A stretch of 64,000 nucleotides of DNA from Adiantum capillus-veneris (GCA_014529385.2 CM043969.1:36033446-36097445); one strand, 5' to 3'. Counted from the first letter of the stretch, positions 1 to 11,955 are shown. Notes: generated by a model from the sequence alone, not told the origin. Program-made: numbers and translations.

Positions 1-541
1 CCTCTGCAATGTGCCTGTTTTTCCTTTCTGCGATCCCATTCTGTTGTGGAGTATATCTGCATGTAAACTACCTACGTATACCATGCATTCACCAAAAATC
101 TGAAAAATCATTGGAGAAGTACTCTCCCCCTCCATCTGACCTCAATGTCTTGATTTGCATATCTGTTTCCTTCTCAACCATGACTTTGAAGTCTTGAAAG
201 TGACCAAACACTTCACTTTTGTTACGCATGAAGTAGACCCATACTTTCCTTGTATGGTCATCGATGAAAGAGACATAATACTTGCAACCATGTATACTTG
301 CAGTATCGGTTGGACCCCAAACATCTGTGTGCACCACCTCAAGTGGCTTTTTACATACATTGCGCTCATGTGGAAATGAGCCCTTTGACTGTTTTCCAAA
401 CTGGCATGCTGCACACACTTTATGCATACCATCCACCTTGAATTTGGGCAAACCTTTTACAATCTGTTTTGATTGCATGCTGCACAATCTCTGGACATTG
501 ACATGGCCAATGCGTTTGTGCCAAATGTCAACATCAGCCAC
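1..541 (-). pseudogene. copia integrase, partial and broken
   Basis: The translation from 541 leftward begins with the GAG-pre-integrase zinc-binding segment (WHKRIGHVN ... CAACQFGKQ), giving the HHCC pattern. It continues into the integrase core with HTDVWGP (first catalytic Asp) and RSDGGGEY (second Asp). The frame is lost near 90. A second frame continues with YTPQQNGIAERKNRHIAE, which contains the third catalytic residue (Glu of the AER motif), and reaches the window edge. A TAG also interrupts that second frame. The enzyme would insert cDNA into host DNA. This copy cannot be translated through. Confidence 0.9.
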
Positions 542-553
542 AACACCTATGCC

Positions 554-1165
554 CTATGCAAATAATGCAACTTTTACCTCAGGCATGTCTACATTCAGCA
601 TAAACATTCTGCCCACACATTTTCCCTCTGTGATCAGCTTACAGCCATTCAGGAAATCTTCTACATAACAGCCATTTGGATTGAAGCGAACCTGCAAACC
701 CTGCTCAACCATTTTTCCAACAGAAACAAGATTCTTTGTAATGTTTGGGACATGAAGTACATCTGCTAAGTACTTTGATTTCCCACTCTTCGTATTTAGA
801 GGTATGTCCCTCACATGAGCAATGGGGTGAGCTGTGTCATCTCCTGTCTGCACATAGCCTGACACATCTGGTTTGCGCATATCTCTAAACCACTCTCCAC
901 GAGACGTCATGTGACTAGAGGCACCTGAATCCACATACCAAACATCATCTTGGGTGGAATTCTCTACATTCATTGTATTCATCACATGCTGCATAACAAA
1001 CATGCGCTCGTTTTTGCTGTCATCTGCATCTCTGCTAGTAGATGCATAGTTGCCATGTTCTCTCTTTCCACTTGCTTTTCCCTTTGGACAGTCACGTGAC
1101 ATGTGACCTCTTTCAACACAAGTCCAACATTCTCTGCTATCTGGAGTAAGTTGCTGCCTGCTTGA
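554..1165 (-). pseudogene. copia gag zinc knuckle and aspartic protease segment
   Basis: This piece is in the same frame as the gag upstream and is separated from it by a single TGA (1166-1168). It opens with a complete CX2CX4HX4C zinc knuckle (CWTCVERGHMSRDC), which binds the element RNA. The protease follows with the catalytic DSGA motif in VDSGASSHM, typical of Ty1/copia, then a VLHVPNITKNLVSVGK stretch common at the end of copia proteases. A stop at 554-556 separates it from integrase. Other ORFs over this stretch are shadows. Confidence 0.9.
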
Positions 1166-1957
1166 TCATGCACCACGACCTCTTTGACTCCCCCTGCCTT
1201 GAGACTGGTTTCCCCTTCCACCTGAATTGTTTTGATTTGATTGACCTTCCAGAAATTGGCCCCTGCAACCCCTTGGGCCTCGACCACGACCTCTATCTCT
1301 ACCTCTGTTGAAGTTAGAATAGAAGGCCTGTTCAGAATTATTTCTGCCATCAGAAGAAGATGTTTCAAGGTTCTTCTCCTCAAGAATAAGCATAGAAATC
1401 AAATCTTGGAACACGGGGATGTCGTCTCTTGTATTCATGGAAGACCTAAAATGTACATACTCATCTTCTAGACCATCCAAGCATACACGGACAATGTCAT
1501 CGTCTTCCACTGAGACTTTAATAGATCCAAGAGCCTCAATGATACTCTTGATCTTCAAGGCATAATCATTGATTGAGAGGTTGTTCCTCTTAACTTGATT
1601 TAGCTCTGACTTTAGTTGAAGCTTCCTGGCCTTGGTGTTCACCTCAAACACTCTGCCTAAGTTTCTCCATGCAATGGCGGGGGTTTCAACATCCTGTAGA
1701 TAGCCCATCCTGCCATCTATGATGCTCATAGAAATCCAATACATCACTTTGCTCTGGCCTTGTTGCCAGTCCCTCAAAGCTTTCCTTTGTTCTATTGTAG
1801 CATTTGCCTCGGGAATCTCTTGTTCCTTTTCATTGTCTCCTTCTACATAGTCCCAATAACCTTTTCCTTTTAGGAAATTTGTTATTCTGAACTTCCATGC
1901 AGGGTAGCTATTTTTCTCAAGCTTCTCAGTAACAATTTGATTGAAACCGTCAGACAT
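1166..1957 (-). CDS. copia gag (N-terminal part, 263 aa)
   Basis: The start ATG at 1957 begins MSDGFNQIVTEKL, followed by YPAWKFRITNFLKGKGYWDYV, the usual opening of copia gag (UBN2-type gag domain). The middle holds helical gag sequence including LKLQLKSELNQVK-like and YALKIKSIIEALG motifs. The C-terminal tail is Arg/Gly rich (GRDRGRGRGPRG), as expected for an RNA-binding gag end. Translation stops at a TGA just before the zinc knuckle. The stop may be a mutation, because the knuckle, protease and integrase continue in the same frame. Gag forms the virus-like particle. Confidence 0.9.
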   Translation of the reverse strand: MSDGFNQIVTEKLEKNSYPAWKFRITNFLKGKGYWDYVEGDNEKEQEIPEANATIEQRKALRDWQQGQSKVMYWISMSIIDGRMGYLQDVETPAIAWRNLGRVFEVNTKARKLQLKSELNQVKRNNLSINDYALKIKSIIEALGSIKVSVEDDDIVRVCLDGLEDEYVHFRSSMNTRDDIPVFQDLISMLILEEKNLETSSSDGRNNSEQAFYSNFNRGRDRGRGRGPRGCRGQFLEGQSNQNNSGGRGNQSQGRGSQRGRGA

Positions 1958-2222
1958 CTTGAAGCACTAAGACAAAATAGCTGCAATCTGCAAAAACCTG
2001 CAAATCTGCTGAGCCTGCTATTGTGGTACTTGTAACGCTTTCTACACTCAACGAGTGTCCACAATCAAGCGTACATACAACCACTGTACTTGTACAGTAA
2101 ATCTCAGTATACTGCACTTTGGAGACTTGTTCAAAAACTTGTGCGAAAAACTTGTCTGGTCGTGGATTGCGAACAAAGGGATTGTGATGCTCTTGCTCTC
2201 TTAGCCTCTCTTGCCTGCACCA

Positions 2223-2235
2223 GGCTCTGATACCA
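2223..2235 (-). other. primer binding site, initiator tRNA-Met
   Basis: On the minus strand this reads TGGTATCAGAGCC, the standard complement of the 3' end of initiator tRNA-Met used by Ty1/copia elements. It directly abuts the LTR end (TTTACA) at 2236. Confidence 0.9.
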
Positions 2236-2571
2236 TGTAAAGAATGAGGATGCAAGAGAGCTACACAAGACAAGCCCAAAGCACACAGAGATGGAAAGCT
2301 TCTTCTTCTTCTTCACAGAAAAGAGAGTACAAAATGACTAAGTGCTAAAGCAGAAAAGTGGCACATATGTACATGCAGTCACTAAGTGTGAACTTGCTAG
2401 AAGCGTACTAGGCTGGCACTATAAGTGTAGTCCAGCTGTAGAATCACTGGCAGAGATCCTCAGTGTCGGTCATAAGCGGCCAAGACCCGTAGTGGATGCC
2501 ATCTCAAGGTGTAGAGCTCGACATCTCAACACCATCTGGCATTTTTTGAGCCCCAACAAAGTTCTACAACA
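2236..2571 (-). repeat. 5' LTR of the copia element
   Basis: The right boundary in element orientation is fixed by the primer site at 2235. In element orientation the LTR ends in CA. The other end is less certain: both 2571 (TGTTGTAG...) and 2558 (TGTTGGGG...) give a TG start. The partner LTR is outside the window, so the boundary cannot be proved by comparison. Expected contents are U3 promoter, R and U5. Confidence 0.7.
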
Positions 2572-3960
2572 GGGTATGCATCATACAGGATTAGTAGGAA
2601 TTGACTCTACGGCAAACAAACTCTAAATTGGAGAGATACTGATGTCGAAAGATGGGGTGCGGGTGCACTTATCTGAAGTTGATTGCAATTGATTTGATCA
2701 GTTTTTGCGGCCTCGATTTGAGGGCTTGAAGAACTATTAAAAGTGATGAGGTTGGATGGATTTGAAGTCGACAACATGAAGCTATGCCTGGGCTTTGCGG
2801 TCTGGCAACTAAACACTGGAGCCACAAATGGCCAAGCTCTTGAGTTGGAGGACATCAAAATTTTTTCCTCATAAAAAGATTTTGTTTGTACATAGGCCTT
2901 GGGAGGTGTGGACCTCGCAACACCACATGGCAGGTAGCTTTATCCCACATGCAGGTGGACGAGGCCATGTGCTATGCCATATAGGCTGTCCCATGAGGCA
3001 TTAGTTATGCATACAAGGAGAGCGTGAGGTGCGTGGTGACTAGGCTATGGTGGGGCGGAACTGGGCATTGTTTTGGGCCTGGTGGTGTACAGATGGTTCA
3101 AGGATCTAATCAAAGGGAGGATCCCACCATAGGATCTCACGGCCAATGGACAGCCAATAGGAGAGAAGTAATTTGAGAAGTTCAAGGGGCTTAGCCCGCC
3201 ACAAACGTCATAGATCAAAGGTCAAACAAGAGAGAGAGGAAGTCTATCCAAGACGCATCCATAAGTGCAAATATAAGGTTGGCAAATTGAGCGGACAAAG
3301 CATAGAGGCACCATGCAGATACCAAACACCAAGAAATTTCCAAGTGGTGACCATGCAAGGAAATTTCTAAAGAAGCTTCACTTAATTGTATGAGCTAGAT
3401 AGATCTTTGGTTTTTTCTTTTTTAGCCTTAGCCATTAGCCTTAGCCAAGCCTTATAAAAGGGCATAGACGCTCATTTTTTGGGCTCTTTTGGACCAAGAG
3501 TGTTTTTTTGCCAGACAAAATGATTGGAGTTTTTCAAGCCTGTGTATTCCGAGCTTGCCATTGGAGCTGCATACTTGACTGTACTATCTGCCTATGCAAT
3601 AATTCCAAATATTTGCCCCTACTTCTTGTGTTGCTTCTCCCCATCCTCCTCCTTTTCTCTTGTTCTTTGTGTACTTGCCGGTGTTTGCAGAGGGTTTGCC
3701 TACAGCTTGAAAGGTGTCACTAAAAGGGAAGAATTGAGGTGTCTTGTGAGTCGGAAAGGGTGAGTTGAGCAGTGTGGGTGTGTTTGTGCTGAAAAGGTGT
3801 TTTTTTCCAAGGTGTGAGGCGGTTCGGTATGATAAAGTGGAATTGTTAGTGGAAATTAGACAACATGAAGGTGTTATTAGAGAGGTTAGGGGTGCTGCGG
3901 AATCCGTGGGCTATAGAGACGCGAACATTTTGTGTGCTGGGTGTGTTTCCTATTCCCCCT
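2572..3960. other. unassigned sequence between copia and array A
   Basis: No coding domain is recognisable. There is a TATA-like box (TATAAAAG, 3453-3460) preceded by short TTAGCC repeats (3421-3450) and followed by T-rich transcribed-looking sequence, which could be a decayed LTR or promoter. A short ORF (3765-4106) runs into array A and shows no family I know. If composite copy 1 has a left terminus inside the window it should be here, but I could not find a match to the right terminus. Confidence 0.4.
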
Positions 3961-6900
3961 CTCGAGCGTGGATGGTTCTAAGTAGCAGTCAATCACTTGT
4001 CCAATTTACTATTTCTTGTGTTATGAAGGTTATATCCCAAGGTGGTTTGAAGGTCCACCAGCTATCCAAGCTAGATGTATTGAAAGAGGCTATCTCTATT
4101 TTTTGAAGGTCATGTCCAAGCTAGATCGATTGAAAGCAGCTATATCTATTGTTTGAGGGTCAATGTGTGAATAGAGTGTCTACTATGTTTACTACCAGGG
4201 ATGGTTTACCTACTACCCATTGTGTTATGCAGGTTTTATCCCAAGGTTGTTTGAAGGTCCACCACCTATAGAAGCTAGCTGTTTTTAAAAAATCTATCTC
4301 TATTGTTTGAAGATCAACGTGTGCATGGAGTTTAGCTACTATGTTTACTACCATGGATGGTTTGTGGCATAGGTCCATCACTTTTCCAACCTACTAACCA
4401 TTGTGTTATGGAGGTTTTAGCCCGAGGTGGTTTGAACGCCCACCGCCTATCCAAGCTATCTCTATTGAATAGTCCTATCTCTACTATGATAGCGTGGATA
4501 GATTGGGGTAGGGGTCCAACACTGGTGCAACCCACTATCCATTATGTTATTGATGTTTTAGACCAAGTTGGTTTAAAGGTCCACCACTTGTCAAAGCTAG
4601 ATCTATTGAAAGAATATATCTCTATTGTTTGAAGGTCAATTTGTGAATGGGGTGTAGCTACTATGTTTAATACCATGGATGGTTTGGGGTAGTGGTTCAC
4701 CACTTGTCCAACCTACTTACCATTGTGTTAGGGAGGTTTTAGCCCATGGTTGTTTGAAGGTCCACCATCTAGCCAAGCTAGCTCTATTGAAAGAAGCTAT
4801 CTCTATTGTTTGATGTTCATTGTGTGAATGAAGTGTAGCTACTATGTTTACTACAATGTATGGTTTGGGCAAGAGGTACACCACTTTTCCAACCTACTAA
4901 CCATTGTGTTATGGAGGTTTTAGCCAGAGGTGGTTTAAAGGTCCATCACCTATCAAACCTAGCTCTATTGAATAGTCCTATCTCTACTGTGATAGCATGG
5001 ATGGTTTCAGGTACAGGTCCAACACGTGTCCAACCTACTATCCATTGTGTTGTGGAGGTCTTAGCCCAAGGTGGTTTGAAGGTCCACCACCTGTCCAACC
5101 TTGCTCTATTGAATAGTCCTATCGCTACTGTTTGAAGGTAATTGTGTGAATGGAGTGTAGCTACTATGTTTACTACCACGAATGGTCTGGGCAGAGGTCC
5201 ATCACTTGTCCAACCTACTGACCATTGTGTTATTGAGGTATTAGTCCAAGGTGGTTTTAAGGTCCACCGCTTGTCCAAGATAGCTCTATTGAATAGTCCT
5301 ATCTCTACTCTGATAGCATGGATGGTTCCGGTAGAGTCCAACATGTGTCCAACCTACTATCCATTGTGTAGTTGAGGTTTTAGCCCAAGGTGTTTTGAAA
5401 GAATTTGTTTCTATTGTTTGAAGGTCAAATTGTGAATGGAGTACATCACTTATGCAACCTAATAGCCATTGTGTTACGGAGGTTTTAGCCGAAGGTGGTT
5501 TGAAGATCCACCACCTATCCAAGCTAGCTCTATTGAATAGTCCTATCACTACTTTGATAGCATAGATGTTTTTGGGTAGAGGTCCAATACTTGTTCAACC
5601 TACTATCCATTGTGTTATGGAGGTTTTAGCCCAAGGAGATTTGCAGATCTACCACTTATCCAAGGTAGATCTATTGGAAGAAGCTATGTCTATTGTTTAA
5701 ATATCAATGTGTGAATAGAGTGTAGCTATTATGTTTAGTACCATGAATGTTTTGGGGTACAGCTCCACCATTTGTCCAACCTATTAGCCATTGTGTTATG
5801 GAGGTTTCAGCCCAAGGTTGTTTGAAATTCCACCACATGTCCAAGCTAGCTCTATTGAAAGAAGATCACATGCTATTGTTTGAAGGTCAAAAGGTGAATG
5901 GAGTCTAGCTACTATGTTTACAACTATGGTGGGTTTGGGATAGAGGTCCATCACTTGTCCAACCTACTAACCATTTTGTTATGGAGGTTTTAGCCCAAGG
6001 TGGTTTGAATGTCCACCACATGTCCAAGCTAGCTCTATTGAATAATACTATCTCTACTCTGATAGGGTGGATGGTCTTGGGTAGAGGTCAATCACTTGTC
6101 CAGTTAACTATTTCTTGTGCTATAAAGGTTTTAGCCCAAGGTGGTTTGAAGGTTTACCACATTTCCAAGCTAGATGTATTGAAAGAAGTTATCTCTATTG
6201 TCTGAAGGTAACGTCCAAGCTAGATCTATTGAGAGAATCTATCTCTATTGTTTAAAGGTCAATGTGTGAATGGAGTGTCTACAATGTTTACTACCAGGGA
6301 TGGTTTGGGGGAGAGGTCCACCACTTGCCCAACCTACTAACCATTGTGTTTTTGAGATTTTATCCCAAGGCGGTTTGAAGGTCCAACCCCTATCCAAGCT
6401 ATCTCTATTGAATAGTCATATCTCTACTCTGATAGCGTGGATGGTTCTGGGTAGAGGTCAATCACTTCTCCAAGCTACTATTTCTTGTGTTATAAAGGTT
6501 TTACCCCAAGCCTGGTTTGAAGTTCCACCTGGTGTCCAAGCTAAATGTATTAAAAGAAGATATCTCTATTGTTTGAAGTTCATGTTCAAGCTAGATCTAT
6601 TGAAAGCAGCCACCTCTATTGTTTGAACGTCAATGTGTGAATGGAGTGCCTACTATGTTTACTACAAGGGATGGGTTGGGGGAGAGGTCCATCACTTGTC
6701 CAATCTACTAATCATTGTGTTATGCAGGTTTTAGCCCAAGGTTGTTTGAAGGTCCACCATCATGGCATGCTATATATCAATAGAAAGGGCTTGAAGAGTA
6801 GATTCAAACTATCAAATCTCCACCAAGTTTAGAATTGATTTGCAAAAAAGTTACTGCACGCCTCTTTTGGACATGAGATAGGAAGTCAAACTCCTTATAA

Positions 6901-9900
6901 GGACCCTTTGTGAGTCCAAATTTTCCCTAATTCATAGATGGTTTGGGGCAAAGGTCCATCACTTGTCCAACCTACTAACCATTGTGCTATGGAGGCTTTT
7001 TCCCAAGGTGGTTTGAAGGTCCACCACCTATCCAAGCTACCTCTATAGAATAGTCCTACCTCTACTTTGATAGCGTGGATGGTTTGGGGTAGCAGTCCAA
7101 CATCAACTATCCATTGTGCTATCGAGGTTTTAGACCAAGGTGGTTTGAAGGCCCACCACTTGTCAAAGACAGATCTATTGAAAGAATCTATCTCTATTAT
7201 TTGAAGGTCAATTTGTGAATGGAGTGTAGCTACTATGTTTAATACCATGGATGGTTTGGAATAAAGGTTCACCAGTTGTCCAAGCTACTTACCATTGTGT
7301 TATGGAAGTTTTAGACCAAGGTTGTTTTAAGGTTCACCATCTGGACAAGCTAGCTCAACTGAAAGAAGCTATGGCTATTGTTTGAAGGTCAATGTGTGAA
7401 TAAAGTGTAGCTACTATGTTTATTACCATGTATGGTTTGGGGTAGAGGTCCACCACTTGTCCAACGTACTAACCATTGTGTTATGGAGGTTTTAGCCCAA
7501 GTTGGTTTTAAGTTCCATCACTTGTCCAAGCTAGCTCTCTTGCATAGTCCTATCTCTATTGTGATATCATGGATAGTTTCGGGTAGAGGTCCAACCTACT
7601 ATCCATTGTGTAGTTGAGATTTTAGCCCAAGGTGGTTTCAAAGAATTTATCTCTACTGTTTGAAGGTCAAAGTGTGAATGGAGTGTAGCTACTATGTTTA
7701 GTACCATGGATGGTTTGGGTAGAGGTCCATCACTTGTCCAACCTACTAACCATTGTGTTATGGAGGTTTTATCCCAAGCTGGTTTGAAGGTCCACCACCT
7801 ATCCAAGCTAGCTTTATTGAATAGTCCTATCTCCACTTTGATAGCATGGATGGTTTTGGGTAGAGGTCCAATACTTGTCCAACCTACTATCCATTGTGTT
7901 ATGGAGGTTTTAGCCCAAGGCGTTTTGCAAGTCTACCACTTATCCAAGCTAGATATATTGAAAGAAGCTATCTCTAATGTTTAAAGGTCAATGTACTATG
8001 TTTACTACCATGAATTTTTTGGGATAGAGATCCACTATTCGTCCAACCTAGTAGCCATTTTGTTATGGAGGTTTCAACCCAAGGTTGTTTGAAAGTCCAC
8101 CACATGTCCAAGCTAGCTCTATTGAAAGAAGCTCACAGGCTATTGTTTAACTTGAAGGTCAAAAGGTGAATTAGTCTAGGTAATATGTTTACTACCATGC
8201 AGAGTTTGGGATAGAGGTCCATCACTTTTGCAACCCACTAACGATTATGTTATGGAGGTTTTAGCCCAAGGTGGTTTGAAGGTCCATCACCTGTCTAATC
8301 TAGCTCTATTGAATAATCCTATCTCTACTCTGATAGCGTGGATGGTTCTATGTAAAGGTCAATCACTTGTCCAACTTACTTTTTATTATGTTATAAAGGT
8401 TTTATCCCAAAGTGGTTTGAACATCCACCACCTGTCCAAGCTAGATGTATTGAAAGAAACTTCTATTGTTTGAAGGTCATGTCCAAGCTAGATCTATTGA
8501 AAGCAGCTATCTCTATTTTCTAAAGGTCAACAGGGGAATGGAGTGTCTACTATATTTACTACTTGGGATGGTTTGGAAAGAAGTCCACCACTTTTCCAAC
8601 CTACTAACCATTGTATTATGCATGTTTTAGCCCAAGGTTGTTTGAAGGTCCACCGCCTATACAAGCTAGCTCTTTTTAAAGAAGCTATCTCTATTGTTTG
8701 AATGTCAATGTGTGCATGGAGTGTAGCTACTATGTTTACTACCATGGATGGTTTGGGGCACAAGTCCACCTCTTGTCCAACCTTCTAACCATTGTGTTAT
8801 GGAGGTTTTAGCCCAAGGTGGCTTGAAGGTCCACCACTTATCCAAGCTATCTCTATTGAATAGTCCTATCTCTACTCTGATAGCATGGATGGTTTGGGAT
8901 AGAGGTCCACCAACCCACTATCAACTGTGATATCAAGGTTTTAGACCAAGGTGGTTTGAAGGTGGTCCACCTGTCAAAGCTCGATCTATTGAAAAAATCT
9001 CTCTCTATTGTTTGAAGGTCAATTTGTGAATGGAGTGTAGACACTATGTTTCATACCATGGATGGTTTGGGACAGAGGTTCGCCACTTGTACAACCCACT
9101 AACCATTGTGTCACAGAGGTTTTAGCCTAAGTTTGTTTGAAGGTCCAACATCTGGCCAAGCTAGATCAATTGAAAGAAGCTATGTCTATTGTTTGAAGGT
9201 CAATGTGTGAATGAAGTGTATCTACTATGTTTAGTACCATGCATGGTTTGGGGTAGAGGTTCACCACTTGTCCAACCTACTAACCATTGTGTTATGGATG
9301 TTTTAGCCCAAGGTGGTTTGAATGTCTACAACCTTTCCAACCTAGCTCTATTCAATAGTCCTATCTCTACTCTGATAGCATGGATGGTTTTGTGTAGAGG
9401 CTTGTGCAACCGACTATCCATTGTGTTATGGAGGTATTAGACCAAGGTGGTTTGAAGGTCCACCACTTTTCCAAGCTAGCTCTATTGAATAGTCCTATCA
9501 CTATTGTTTGAAGGTCAATGTGTGAATGGAGTGTAGGTACTATGTGTACTAATAGGGATGGTGTGGGCATAGGTCCACCACTTGTCCAACCTACTAACCA
9601 TTGTGTTATGGAGGTTTTAGCCCAAGGTGGTTTTAAGATCCACCACTTGTCCAAGCTAGCTCTATTGAATTGTCCTATCTCTACTGCGATAACATGCACG
9701 GTTACGGGTAGATATCCAATACTTGTCGAACCTACTATCCATTGTGTTATGGAGGTTTTAGCCCAAGGTGGTTTGAAGTTCCACCACTTGTCCAAGTTAG
9801 ACCTATTGGATAGTCCTATGTACATTGTTTGAAGGTCAATGTGGGAATGGAGTGTAGGTACTGTATTTACTACCGTGGATAGTCGGGGACAAAGGTCCAG

Positions 9901-10150
9901 CACTGGTTCAACGTACTATCCCTTGTGTTATAAAGGTTTTAGCACAAGTTGGTTTGAAGGTCCACCACTTGTCTAAGCTGGCTCTATTGAAAAAGGAGCT
10001 ATCTCTATTTTTTGAAGGTCAATGTGTAAATGGAGTGTAACTACCATATTTACCCCCATGCACGGTTTGGGGAAGAGGTCCACCACTTGTCCAACCTATT
10101 TTCCCTTGTGTTTTTTTTAAAGGTCCACCACTTGTCCAAGCTAGCTCGCT
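3961..10150 (+). repeat. core-motif tandem array A (181-bp and 141-bp units)
   Basis: About 6 kb of diverged tandem repeats. Each unit carries two core sites: GGTCCACCACTTGTCCAA followed by CCTACTA, and about 62 bp later GGTCCACCACCTATCCAAG followed by CTAGCTC. Successive TTGTGTTATGGAGG landmarks fall at 4401, 4542, 4723, 4904, 5045, 5225 and 5364, giving steps of 141, 181, 181, 141, 180 and 139. The short unit lacks about 40 bp around GTGTAGCTACTATGTTTACTACC. The many short ORFs here (reading VHHLSKL or LDKWWT) are translations of the repeat and not genes. Confidence 0.95.
6760..6932. repeat. diverged single arm of a foldback element inside array A
   Basis: The array is interrupted by about 170 bp that match, with clear divergence, one arm of the foldback at 32281-32744. 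Shared pieces include CATGGCATGCTATATAT at the left and GTCAAACTCCTTA...CCCTTTGTGAGTCCAAATTTT at the right. The array resumes with GATGGTTTGGGG. It is either a degraded foldback insertion or an ancestral single-arm form. Confidence 0.7.
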
Positions 10151-10440
10151 TTAAAGGAAACTACCTAAATTCAAATAATCCCGTCTAAATTTGAATTAAA
10201 TCACACAAATTTAAATAATCCCGCCTAAATTCAAATCAAGTTGCTCAAATTTAAATAATCCCACCTAGATCAACTTCATTGTCTCATTTAAATTCAAATT
10301 TTCCCATCTAGATTAAAATTTGAAAGCAAGTTCAGTTAAAAGGATGTCTTTGTCCAGCCTAAATTCAAATCCTCCTTTGTTGAATCACATTTTTTGCATC
10401 TATAGCCAAACAAGGTCCACCACTTGCCCAACCAGTAACA
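10151..10440 (+). other. AT-rich flank of array A with repeated CCCGCCTAAATT boxes and a lone core motif
   Basis: Repeated phrases of the form AAATTCAAATAATCCCGCCTAAATT occur between 10160 and 10330. On the other strand the box reads AATTTAGGCGGGA, loosely like an E2F site. A single core copy (GGTCCACCACTTGCCCAACC) follows near 10413. The mirror arrangement flanks array D at 58800-59010. It may be the promoter region of the composite element's gene. Confidence 0.7.
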
Positions 10441-10595
10441 CCAAGAAAAACCCGAACATTATACATCCACCAAAATTCTAGCTCACATATTTCATATTTC
10501 AGCCATTTCAAAAACACCAGACAAAGACAGTAGCCATCAACAACTCAACAAAAACCAACGATTTGGCCAAACCAAGATTTAAACAATTGACACAA

Positions 10596-10601
10596 GTAAG
10601 T
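10596..10601 (+). promoter_or_regulatory. possible 5' splice donor (CAA|GTAAGT)
   Basis: GTAAGT occurs after ACACAA in AT-rich leader sequence, and an equivalent CAA|GTAAGT is found at the matching place in copy 2 (58314-58319, minus). With a good acceptor just before the transposase reading frame in copy 2, this suggests a non-coding first exon and a long first intron. Six bases alone are weak evidence; the conserved position gives it weight. Confidence 0.45.
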
Positions 10602-10848
10602 CGACTTGTCATTCACGTTTATTGTTAACACACTATGTACATTTAATATTACACAAACAATATATTTGCATATCTCTGTATGTTTGAAATATGTGTATTT
10701 GCATAGTAGTACAATAAGTGTATTTGCATATTAACAATACTAAACCCTAAAACCTAAAAACGTAAATTATGACTCTTTGAAAACAAGAATGACAAAAACT
10801 TGATGAGAGAGAGTGCAAGAGAGTGCGAGAAAGAGACAGAGAGGCAGG

Positions 10849-10849
<1 letters not shown>

Positions 10850-10893
<44 letters not shown>
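10850..10893. repeat. (GA)n microsatellite
   Basis: An uninterrupted run of about 44 bases of GA dinucleotides, preceded by imperfect GAGAGTGC repeats. A (TC)n tract lies at the corresponding place in the inverted copy 2 (58059-58085). Confidence 0.95.
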
Positions 10894-10897
<4 letters not shown>

Positions 10898-11955
10898 AGA
10901 GAAAGATGTACATGTTCTGCTATGTCGACCTGTTTTGGTGTGTCAATGTGTTCTGCAATAGCAAACTACTCCGCAATCACGACCTGATTTTCAATAGAGA
11001 CCTTCTATGTGATGGTGCAACCTCCTCTGTGATGGAGACCTGCTCAATGATGGCAATAGCGACCTAATTTTCTTAGATGGTGATGGTGAATTATTCTATG
11101 GTGTTGACCTATTCTACAATGGCGATACTACCAACAATAGCAACTTGGTTTGCAATAGTGACCTGCTCTACGATGGCGATCTGTTCGTCGACGATGGTAG
11201 TAGTGACATGTTCCTTTGACGAGCTCTGCAGCAATACCTATTTTGTGTTGTGCGTGAAAGTGACCCTAGATTTGTGTTTTTTGTGTGCGAATGCCACATA
11301 AGCAGCGAGCGTGGCCTTTAAGATTAGAAGGATAATGACCTAAATCGTGGTTTGTGCCTCATGGCACATATGGGATCTAAAGTTTAAATATAGCCTGTTT
11401 TGAGTTTTATTATCCTCTTTCAAGTCCAGGTTGCCTGTTCTGTCATAACTTTTGACTGGGAATGCAGAATATAGCAACCAAGGGCTAAGATGAAATCTTG
11501 CGAGATAATGTACACATCTAGATGTTTCTTAATATCTTTTCCAAGTTAAAACTTTTGGGGTATCCAACTTAATTATCCTTACCCTAAAAAGTCTAGAGAG
11601 ACACAAGTTTGATATCCGTTTCAAAGGCCACCTGCATAGAATTAAAGCACAAAAACGGGCAATCAAGTTGTTCATATTCCCAAAAGCTATCACATGGCTT
11701 CACTTGAAAACCAATCTAGTAACGATGTGATGAAAGGAAGTATGGTCAGGGAATTGGTGGAAGCAGCACTGTTGTTAGATCTTCCTATAGCATATAACTT
11801 CTTGGACAAAAGGGTAATCAAAATAAAGACAAGTCACGTTATTAAACCTGTCTTAGAATCTTCCATGACTGCTTCTGATGCTCTCCGACGCCTTTACATT
11901 GGGAAGCAAGATCTTAGCCCAAAACCTACACGACTCACTTGTTCAACATGTAGTC
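10894..11955 (+). other. spacer between (GA)n and array B, with one possible gene fragment
   Basis: 10900-11220 holds degenerate short phrases of the type GCGACCTG / GATGGCGAT. The rest is unremarkable AT-rich sequence. The ORF at 11694-11963 (89 aa) reads more like real protein than its surroundings (segments LVEAALLLDLPIAYNFLDK and MTASDALRRLYIGKQDL). I do not recognise the family. Its last codons run into array B. It could be a captured host-gene fragment or an element accessory ORF. Confidence 0.4.

Larger units (their letters stand above)
1..2571 (-). mobile_element. Ty1/copia LTR retrotransposon, 5' half, runs off the left edge
   Basis: Reading leftward on the minus strand, the order is LTR, tRNA-Met primer site, gag, protease, integrase, which is the Ty1/copia order (integrase before reverse transcriptase). 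Reverse transcriptase, RNase H and the 3' LTR lie outside the window, so target duplications cannot be checked. Coding parts share one frame but carry in-frame stops at 1166-1168 and 554-556 and a frame change near position 90, so the copy is inactive. It may sit inside the left part of composite copy 1, but no sequence shows this. Confidence 0.9.

Noticed and set aside
3765-4106. 113-aa ORF before array A as a gene
   Set aside because: Its second half is array A sequence and its first half matches no family I recognise.
3961-10150. Dozens of 60-130 aa ORFs containing VHHLSKL or LDKWWT
   Set aside because: They are translations of the 18-bp core and its spacers on the two strands. Frames follow the repeat phase, not a protein family, and both strands give equal numbers.
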